Shown here: in pieces, positions 7,946-14,401 of the stretch
Position numbering within the stretch: position 1 is the stretch's first letter
How the letters are laid out: the number at the start of each line of letters is the position of its first letter
Assembly: GCA_027596075.1 (NCBI GenBank)
Contig: JADGJC010000612.1
Coordinates: 1 to 14,401, forward strand
Origin: Rhizophlyctis rosea
Lineage: Eukaryota > Chytridiomycota > Chytridiomycetes > Rhizophlyctidales > Rhizophlyctidaceae
Direction of reading: 5' to 3'
Length of the DNA: 14,401 nucleotides
Made by a program: the position numbers and the translations under genes
Notes under the pieces: model-generated
The model's database searches: none
The model's input: only the letters and a program-made list of their open reading frames with translations
Told to the model about the DNA's origin: nothing

Positions 7946-9348
7946 CTAGCGCCAAAAACACCGAACCCACCCCGCCGCCCCCGTCCTCCCCCCAGCTCAT
8001 CCGCTGGATACTCATTGATAACGAGGTAATACCCATCATATGGCAGCCCAGGCCACTTGCTCTTCTTCTGTGCTTTCCCTCCGTCCTTCATTGAAGTGAT
8101 TGATCAGAAGCTGCTTGGTCTTGGTCTTTGGATCCAACACGACAATCTTGTCCTTCAGTATGTCCTCTCGGCGGTGCGGCATCCAACACAACCATTGATG
8201 ATCTACATGTAGCAAGGGGTAGGTGGAATCAATGTGCGGGAGTGCGAGAGTGTAAAGAGTTGTTGCATTCATATCAAGGATTTTGCATTCCGACCAGAAT
8301 GAAAGGATGATGTTGAATCTGTTGATTTTTCAGCCTGGGAGGGAGAGAGGGTCTTGAGGTTGGTAGCGGGTGACCGGGCGAGTTGGTGTTTGTCTTTCAA
8401 ACGGATGACAACGAGGTGGGAGACTTCTATGTTGGAGATGGAGGTAAATTTTTTTCGATATATGTCAGGACTGTTTTGTTGAAATCGAGAGTCGGTTCTT
8501 ATGTCAAATATGAATCGATGCGAGGGGTCTTCAAGGAGATGATTTACTGGCGTACTAAGCTTGGATTCAAAATCGTGACCTGAATGTAGGAACCGACGAG
8601 TCGGACGCGCGCGGCTTCCGGCGGTCGGGTGAGGTCCATCCAATTCCGGACTGCTCCAGTGTGAGTTTTAAATCTGGAGGGTCTTGGGGATGTTAGGTGG
8701 CGGTATCGAGCGACGATATCAGTGTGTTCGTACTTGGTAGTGATGCGGCGAGAGGAGTTCAGGTACTTCAGGAACAGCTGTGTCTGCGAACACGGCATGA
8801 ACCTGGGTCGTCGAAAACTCGACATTGGGACAGGCGACACAAGACGGTTTGCCCATCCGGCCAAACTCCAAGACAGTAATGCGACCACCGTCTATAACTA
8901 TTAAAGCCGCTGTGCTGACTACCCACTAAATCCCTAATCACTCCTTCTCCCAGCCGGCGCAACTCGGCCCCTCTTGGAAGCTCAACAACCACATCGCCCC
9001 CACCTCTCTCGGTTCCCACGGTGGGCTCCAGGCGTAGGACGTAGTCGCCAAATCCCGGGAACGTCTCATGTCCCTCCAAATCAGGCGAACACCCTTCAAA
9101 AAATGCAGATAGGAGTTTGAGTTTCCATATCTGTGTAATCAATCAGCAACAGCAATATGAGACACCAAAGCCATTCGGCACAAATGACTGCAAAACTTTA
9201 CGCATGCTCCTACCTGGGCATCGTTACCGCGGATAACGGCGCACCATCACTTGCAAACTTGTTCGAACCTTAGAAGGTCTAAGACTGACACGGCGGGGTG
9301 GACGAAAAGGAGGATGAGGAGGTCGGGCGGGGTTGGGAACGACAACAT
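7946..9348 (-). pseudogene. F-box-like gene, copy C, heavily decayed
   Basis: Exon 1 (9348-9214) encodes MLSFPTPPDLLILLFVHPA and the F-box core LLRFEQVCK, then an in-frame TGA where copy B has His (KHWC), then WCAVIRGNDAQ. Intron 9213-9131 (GTAGGA...TTACACAG, 83 nt) is at the conserved place. Exon 2 (from 9130) starts IWKLKLLSAFFEGCSPDLEG and reaches GVWPDGQTVL. The similarity then jumps between frames at roughly 8840, 8560, 8325 (a run of five A), 8045 and 8010 (a G-rich run). Recognisable blocks are EHTDIVARYRH, VGSYIQV, LLEDPSHRF, RFNIILSFWSECKILDM, IVVLDPKTKTKQLLINHF and YDGYYLVINEYPADELG. After the last shift the tail would stop at 7946-7948. A stop plus about five shifts make a non-functional copy the clear reading. 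Confidence 0.8.
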
Positions 9349-9636
9349 GTTTGAGGATTTTGGAGTATACGGAGGGAGGCGTGAGATGCTGTTCTCGAGG
9401 TTGTTGTGAAAGAAGGCAGTGGGGGATGATGAGCAGTTATATGCCGAGTGATATTTGTGTGCCTAAGAACGGGTTTTGAATGGATAAGAAAGAACGGGGC
9501 AGAAGATGACTTTGAATGTTCTGCAGGCCAAAATGCGTGAGAACCAAGTGAAACAAATACACATCCTCCGGGGCAAAGTCAACACATCACCATCCAACCA
9601 AACTTCATGCTTGTCCTTTTCGAAACCTGAAACCCT

Positions 9637-9658
9637 GCACGCACTGCATGATTACGTC
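9637..9658 (-). promoter_or_regulatory. Candidate shared upstream element, copy C
   Basis: On the minus strand it reads GACGTAATCATGCA then GTGCGTGC, matching the segment upstream of copy A at about 17 of 22 positions. Its distance to the start codon (289-310 bases) is close to that in copy A. Similarity by descent is likely; a regulatory role is only inferred. Confidence 0.25.
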
Positions 9659-9830
9659 TTGTCGCATAAGACCAACAGAAAACGGTTTGCCACAGACGCT
9701 CATGCATCACCAGGGGTTACCTGATTCGCCATCTCCTACCTCCAACGATTGGTTGTGTTCAATCCATTGACTTTCAAAACTTGACAAGAAACAAGAAAGC
9801 TTCCTGTTAGCCGTCAAGAGCTATAGGCCA

Positions 9831-9870
9831 AGAGGCATACGCTTGTGAGAGGCATACATCAAGAGGCATT
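9831..9870. repeat. Three short direct repeats AGAGGCATAC
   Basis: AGAGGCATAC occurs at 9831 and 9848, and AGAGGCATT at 9862, spaced 17 and 14 bases apart, in non-coding sequence downstream of SPRTN. They are too few and too short to be a known repeat class. Confidence 0.55.
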
Positions 9871-10031
9871 CGTCAATACGCGTTGCAGCATTATCTACAT
9901 TACAGCAGCAGGGTATACAATAACTAAACGAATTATGTACTCAAAAGACTATCTACAACCATCTACTCTGACTCGAAGATACACTATTTTAACATAAAGT
10001 CTCACATCACCCACACCGAGCGGGCAATCTA

Positions 10032-11685
10032 TCAACTTAAACACCCATCCAGATGATCATTGATCTCCGCCTGATCTTTTTCCACGCCACAGACGGGACA
10101 ATTTACTTTTGCTTGGGTGGTTTGACTTGTTAAGGATTGATGTACGTGAGTTCTTGCGCCTTCTTCGGATGTGGTGGGACGTTCTTCAGGAGGAGGTTGT
10201 ATGGAAGGAGAAGGACCACCGAGTCGATGTCCCGTTCCGGGAAACCGATCATTGGATGGTGGCGTTTCTGATGTTCTCTCATCTTGACGAGCCAAAACAC
10301 CCCCGCCCCTCGCCGACCCCTGCGCACCTGCTACCTCCTCCGATACACCACCTTCTCCATTTCCTTCCTCTACCTCCACCTTCGCCTCCTCCCCCTCCAC
10401 GTTCATCTCCCCATCTTCCCCCTTAACCTTCTTCCTCCCCACACCCGCAAACATATCATCCACCCTCCTCTGCCCCTTCCCCACCACCTCCCCATCCTCC
10501 CCATCCCCTTTCCGCTTTCTCTTCTTCTTCACCACCACATTCCCCTCATCATCCAAATCCGGCCCCGCAATCTTATGATACGATCCCCCACAAGACTGCT
10601 GGTGATCGTTCCACCACCTGTCGGCGGGTTGTGGGGCGCGGTTCATGGAGCGGCGGACGGTGCCGAAGAATGGGGGGCGGTGTTGGCAGAGGCCCTATTG
10701 GCAGGGGATTAGGAGGAGATGGGAAGTGGGCGGAAGGGTGGGAGATGGCTTACATCGCATTTCCATACGTGGACACGGTAGTGGTTTACTTCGTCTCGGA
10801 AACTGAGGGGTAATCATGTTCAGTTGGCATTCGCACGACTGGACGGGAGCCGCCAATATCAACATGCCCACAACCAACTCACTTATGATAAACCGTGATG
10901 TTAGTAGCTGCCCGCTATTTTCCATCACAATGCAAAAAGACGTTTGACTAAATGTTAGTGAATACATTCCACCTATTCAACTTCATTAGACCAAAACAAC
11001 CCACCCGATTAATCTCCTTCATCAACCCACAAAACTCCGGCCCATGCCCATCTCTGTCCCTATTATTCTTCGTAACAAACAAATACGCATGAATCATTTC
11101 GTGCAGGAGAGTGTTTATGAAGTCTTCGCGGGGGCGGAATTTGAGGAGGGGCTCGCTGAGGCGGATGGAGCAGTAGCCGCCGTTGAAGTCTGTCGGATGG
11201 ATGGATTGGTGAAGGGGAGGTGGGACGAAGGAGAGGGAGGTGAGGACTTACAGTAGCACATTCCGGCGCAGAGACTGGGGAGTGTGGTTTTGTCAGGACC
11301 ATGTGAGTCATAGGGGGACGGGTAAGTGGGTAGGGTTACGCACGTCATACGATTACTCCACCGGACTTCCACACTGGCAAGTTTGCCATGGAAATACTAT
11401 GGGAAGACAGGTAAGATAGATGAGCGTCCGAGCCAAAAATCTGAGGGTCTGCGTATAGTTGCTTCGCCAAAAGCAGGAGACTCTTACCTGCTCGTTAAAC
11501 TGCAAGAAAAGACCATGGAGGTCTGGGGTGGGGTCTTCCAAGTCGAGTTCTACGGGTAGTGCTTGTGTTACAGCGGCCAACGACGATGAAGACGATGAAG
11601 CTGCGGACTCGTGTAGTGCTGCTGTTAGTTCGTCTTCTTCTTGTTGGAGGAGACGGGCCAAGTGTTCGTCTGAGGTTGGGCCCAT
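10032..11685 (-). CDS. SPRTN: SPRTN/Spartan DNA-dependent metalloprotease
   Basis: Nuclear protease that degrades DNA-protein crosslinks, often at replication forks. Seven exons: 11685-11488, 11396-11344, 11274-11252, 11189-11005, 10914-10883, 10802-10754, 10694-10032. Introns are 59-91 nt, all GT-AG and phase-consistent, giving 400 aa. Seen: DPTPDLHGLFLQFNEQ (~51-66) opening the SprT domain; LCAGMC; the zinc site HEMIH (H121, E122, H125) with the third ligand in DGHGPEF (H140); TNITVYHNFRDEVNHYR. A WKC...CQHRPPF...NRAP...SCGG segment (to ~222) resembles the SprT zinc ribbon. A basic KKKRKRK (236-242) may be a nuclear signal. QRRVDDMF (255-262) resembles a PCNA-binding PIP box, and FAGVG (262-266) a degenerate p97-binding SHP box. 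A C-terminal C-x2-C-x11-H-x3-C (379-398) is a UBZ4 finger for ubiquitin. The start at 11685 was chosen because upstream sequence has no SPRTN resemblance. Apparently intact. Confidence 0.95.
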
Positions 11686-12509
11686 TTGATGTTTGACAGG
11701 TGCGGGAAAGATGGTGGAAGGAGATGGATGGACCACTTCAACCCACTTCAACCAGCAAGCGGGAAGGTGCTGCGGAACGGCGGTGGAGGCACAGCAAACG
11801 TGGCTTGCATGGCGATGGGCGCCACGGGTTCTGACCTCATTGAACCTCATATCATTGTTCCTCGGTACATGAATCCTACCATTGGTGTGTCTCGACCTGC
11901 CCATCCCCACATGTCCTCAAATCCCCTGATGAACATCCATCCATAGCTGTTCCCACTCCCATCCACAATCCCTGTTGACGATCACTTCATCACGTCATGC
12001 CCAATAGCACCCTATCCCCGCATCTCCCATTCGGAGGATCCCCATCAACCATCCGGTCCCTTGAGTCAAACTCCCGTAACGTGACCCACATACCCCCGCT
12101 TGACTGAGTAAGCACACGTCTAGACACTATTCAGATTTTTCATCACCAATTGAACCAGGCTTATCAAGGTGTCATTCCCTTCTAAAATCAATCGATCGTA
12201 TCCCCCGCTACGCGGTTCTGTTTCCATAGATCCACGGTACGTGCCACATTCATCAATGAAACGTCACTGATGAGCCTTCCTCCGAGTGTGGGTTTTTGAC
12301 GTCCACCTGTCGGTTTGGTGTACGGCTTTCGGGTATGAGATGTATGTGCGATGATTTTCATATAAAATCCTATTCCCCCTTCCACGACGACGTCTCTCTT
12401 CTCTCTCCATACTGCACAGCAAGCCAAGATATAAACCTATACATCAAGCTCCGACTCACTCAAACGTTGCCATCACAACATCTTATTACATCTACAAAAT
12501 CAAAACATC
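11686..12509. promoter_or_regulatory. Shared upstream region of the divergent SPRTN and 12510 genes
   Basis: An 824-bp stretch separates two start codons facing away from each other, so it must hold both promoters. TATA-like sequences occur at 12361 (TATAAAAT) and 12430 (ATATAAAC), about 150 and 80 bases upstream of the right-hand start. No start site can be fixed from sequence alone. Open frames here (for example 12188-12427 on the minus strand) show no recognisable content. Confidence 0.4.
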
Positions 12510-13356
12510 ATGGCGGACACATCTGAATCACACCGTCGTCCCTCCGTGTTTGAGGACTCGTACGTAACTCACTGTCCCTCTACCCAAAATCGCAAGGCAT
12601 TCAAGCACTGACAATGTGCTGTTCCTCACCACAGCATCATGCGGGACTTGCTCCAGAACCGCATAGATCCCATCGAGGATGCCACCAATCCGCAGGAGAA
12701 GGATCTGGAGAAGGAGAGGTTGGAGAGGATGTATGTCATGCTGAGGTATGGGGATTGGATGTGTTGTGTTGTTGGCGTTGAATCAGAGGGTGTTCCCGAA
12801 TGAAGGCAGTTACTAACTAACCTCCACCCAAACAAACGCCCACTCAAAAAACAACAGACACTCCAAAAAATACCGCAAGGCCCAAGTCGAAAACGCCAAT
12901 GCAAAATGGAACAGTGATGACAGCGACTACGACTCCCCAGATGACACCGCCTCAACACTTTCCTCCTCCTCCGTTCCCGAACGGCGGGCAACGCTTTCAA
13001 AAACCCCGAAACGCATCGCCTTTGCCGACGACTCCACTGACATTCCCTCCCGCCCACCATCACTAAAATATGCCAACACAACAGCACCGGTGGATTGGGA
13101 CGCCTCCACCCCTCAAGACCATTACCCTGCTGCTATGGCTGCAGAAGAACATTCCCGCACAAACTCTGTGACGAGTTCGCATGATAGTGGGAAGAGGGGA
13201 GTGCAGTTTGATGTTCAAGGGAGTGAGGAGGGAGGAGGCGGTGGGGAGGCGGTTGGGGTGCGGAAGGGGGGTAAGTGGGCGGGTGTGAGGAGGAAGAGTG
13301 TGGACGCGTTGTATAAGTGGACACATCAGTTGAAGAGGGCTTTGCCTTCTCATTGA
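12510..13356 (+). CDS. Ser-rich, largely disordered protein of unknown function
   Basis: I do not recognise this family. Three exons: 12510-12559, 12635-12745 and 12858-13356, giving 219 aa. Intron 1 (12560-12634) is GTACGT...CACCACAG; intron 2 (12746-12857) is GTATGG...AACAACAG and contains a perfect branch site TACTAAC at about 12812. The N-terminus (MADTSESHRRPSVFEDS) leads into a charged, probably helical segment (EKDLEKERLERMYVMLRHSK). The rest is Ser/Asp/Pro-rich and disordered (SDDSDYDSPDD; KTPKRIAFADD), then Gly-rich, ending with a basic tail (RRKSVDALYKWTHQLKRALP). The basic-hydrophobic tail could be an amphipathic helix. A better donor, GTATGT at 12731, 15 nt upstream, would also keep the frame and remove five residues. 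No transmembrane segment or signal peptide is visible. Confidence 0.7.
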
Positions 13357-13509
13357 GGGGGTGGTGGTAGTTAGTTTCCTGATTTAGTTGTTTGCATTTG
13401 ACGTGGTTCATAGTGTTGAGCATCATGTTATTCACGATATATACATCCCCATGTAACACCTTCTGTACAAAAGCTCCCCACCAAAACATCCCCTCTCTTA
13501 ACCCAACCC

Positions 13510-14401
13510 TCAATGCTCCTTGTAAACAATCTTCGCATCATACTCCCTATAAAGCCCCTTGGTCTTCTCAATCTCTCTAGCATTCGTCAAAATGTCGTCA
13601 ATGGCACTCTCTTCTTCGAGTTGCTCGTTGACGAACCATTGCAGGAAGTTATCGGAGGTGAAGTCGTTTTCTTCGCGGGATTTAGCGACGAGGTCGAGGA
13701 TTGCGAGGGAGTTTTTTTGTTCTTCGTCTAGGGCGTTTTTCCTTGAGAAAAAGATTACCATTAGGTTTTGTCGGCGCTGCTATGCTTGCATTTCAGTTCC
13801 TCCCATTCTCCAATGAGTGTGCTTTCAAGAGGCGCAAAACTGGCCGGTGTGCAAGCCATCATTTGACATGGTGACAGAGCAGCGGACACCACCTTGCTGC
13901 CTGCCAAGGATCAACCTGCGTGCACGCCGGCATCTCTACAAATACTGATCCGCTCCACAGATAGACCCAAATTCGGTCGGGAGCCTGCGCGCCAGTTTTA
14001 AACTGCTGCTCCGCTTCGTGCCCATTTCCAGCTCCGGTGGCCACACGCGTTGCGCTGCCGCCATGCCCATTCATGCTACAATGCACAGTTCCCGTTGGAA
14101 CAGTTCAAAACCTACCACAAATCCGAAGGCGAATGAAACTCAAAAGGCTGCGAAGGAATATCCTGGACAAGGGCACCCTTTGCTCTGCGTTTGACGATGT
14201 GATCAAAGATCATTAGGCCGTGTCGTCGTTCTTCTTCCGAATGCGTGCGGCACCCTGAGGGTTGGTCGATGTCAGGGTTGAGAGATGTTTGTCTGCGGTA
14301 TTCGAGCGGCACTTACATGCAGCTGAACCCGGCAGCTCGCGGTCCTGGAACCAGAGGGACATTGAGAGGTAGAGGTTGGAGTTTGCGAATTCTCTGTTTG
14401 C
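13510..14401 (-). CDS. Ferritin, prokaryotic FtnA-like type, 5' end outside the window
   Basis: Iron-storage protein that oxidises Fe(II) and holds iron in a 24-subunit shell. Exons 14401-14317, 14254-14116 and 13741-13510 with introns 14316-14255 (GTAAGT...CCCTCAG, 62 nt) and 14115-13742 (GTAGGT...TCTCAAG, 374 nt). Phases agree and 151 residues are visible; about 15-20 should be missing at the N-terminus. Seen: helix A NREFANSNLYLSMSLWF; SEEERRHGLMIFDHIV with the E-x-x-H of the ferroxidase centre; ALDEEQKN with the helix C glutamate; NFLQWFVNEQLEEES, whose NEQ-x-EEE pattern is typical of bacterial FtnA. The main iron ligands therefore appear to be kept. No signal or transit peptide can be judged. 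The last intron is several times longer than the others and holds nothing I recognise. Confidence 0.9.

Larger units (their letters stand above)
9349..10031. other. Intergenic region upstream of copy C and downstream of SPRTN
   Basis: It contains the presumed promoter of copy C and the 3' region of SPRTN. An open frame at 9506-9724 has no recognisable content and no supporting signals. The half near SPRTN is AT-richer and carries short direct repeats (9831-9870). No RNA gene is seen. Confidence 0.45.

Noticed and set aside
10109..10712. Plus-strand proline/leucine/histidine-rich frames opposite the last SPRTN exon
   Set aside because: They are antisense readings of the acidic, Gly/Glu/Lys-rich SPRTN linker and have no independent support.
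11353..11910. Extension of SPRTN exon 1 upstream to an ATG at 11910
   Set aside because: The extra ~75 residues have no resemblance to SPRTN, which normally starts close to its acidic/helical N-terminus. The ATG at 11685 fits the family, and the frame simply happens to be open further upstream and into intron 1.
13742..14115. Coding frame or nested gene within the long ferritin intron (for example 13859-14086, minus)
   Set aside because: The translation shows no known domain, and the flanking ferritin exons join in phase across the whole segment, so it is best read as intron.
1..14401. Transposon, CRISPR array, defence system or biosynthetic cluster
   Set aside because: No transposase, reverse transcriptase, long terminal or terminal inverted repeats, regularly spaced repeats, or neighbouring enzyme sets were found. 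The repeats present are two- or three-copy local duplications and one low-complexity tract.

Overview
The window looks like nuclear DNA of a fungus, probably an early-diverging (chytrid-like) one. Genes are compact and split by short GT-AG introns, mostly 59-112 nt. They include a clear SPRTN/Spartan protease and, cut by the right edge, a ferritin of the prokaryotic FtnA type. Ferritin is generally missing from Dikarya but known from early-diverging fungi, so the lineage is an inference from that one gene plus architecture. There is no bacterial operon layout, rRNA, CRISPR array or recognisable transposon.

Layout, left to right. 19-463 (-): small two-exon gene with weak resemblance to mitochondrial ribosomal protein mS41 (IGR/Fyv4 family), overlapping a compact tRNA-like fold. 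771-850: CA-rich tract. 866-2090 (+): unrecognised Pro/Gln/Tyr-rich, coiled-coil protein with an apparent frameshift. 2091-3673: no convincing gene, but a 25-bp tandem repeat. 3674-9348: three related F-box-like genes, A (-), B (+) and C (-). All share one intron position just after the F-box and all are broken. A has two small frameshifts; B has two tandem duplications (8 bp and 98 bp); C has a stop codon and about five frameshifts. 9349-10031: intergenic with short repeats. 10032-11685 (-): SPRTN, seven exons, all phases consistent, with SprT protease, zinc-ribbon-like and UBZ4 regions. 11686-12509: shared upstream region. 12510-13356 (+): unrecognised disordered Ser-rich protein, three exons. 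13510-14401 (-): ferritin lacking its 5' end.

The housekeeping-type genes on the right (SPRTN, ferritin) read cleanly across nine introns, while every F-box copy on the left is disrupted. This argues that the disruptions are mostly real decay rather than general sequence error, although the single-base changes in homopolymers need confirmation. The most interesting material is the decaying F-box cluster and its tandem-duplication lesions. I see no evidence for a defence or biosynthetic system. Exon boundaries were deduced by eye from splice consensus, reading frame and family or paralog similarity; no alignment or gene-prediction software was run.
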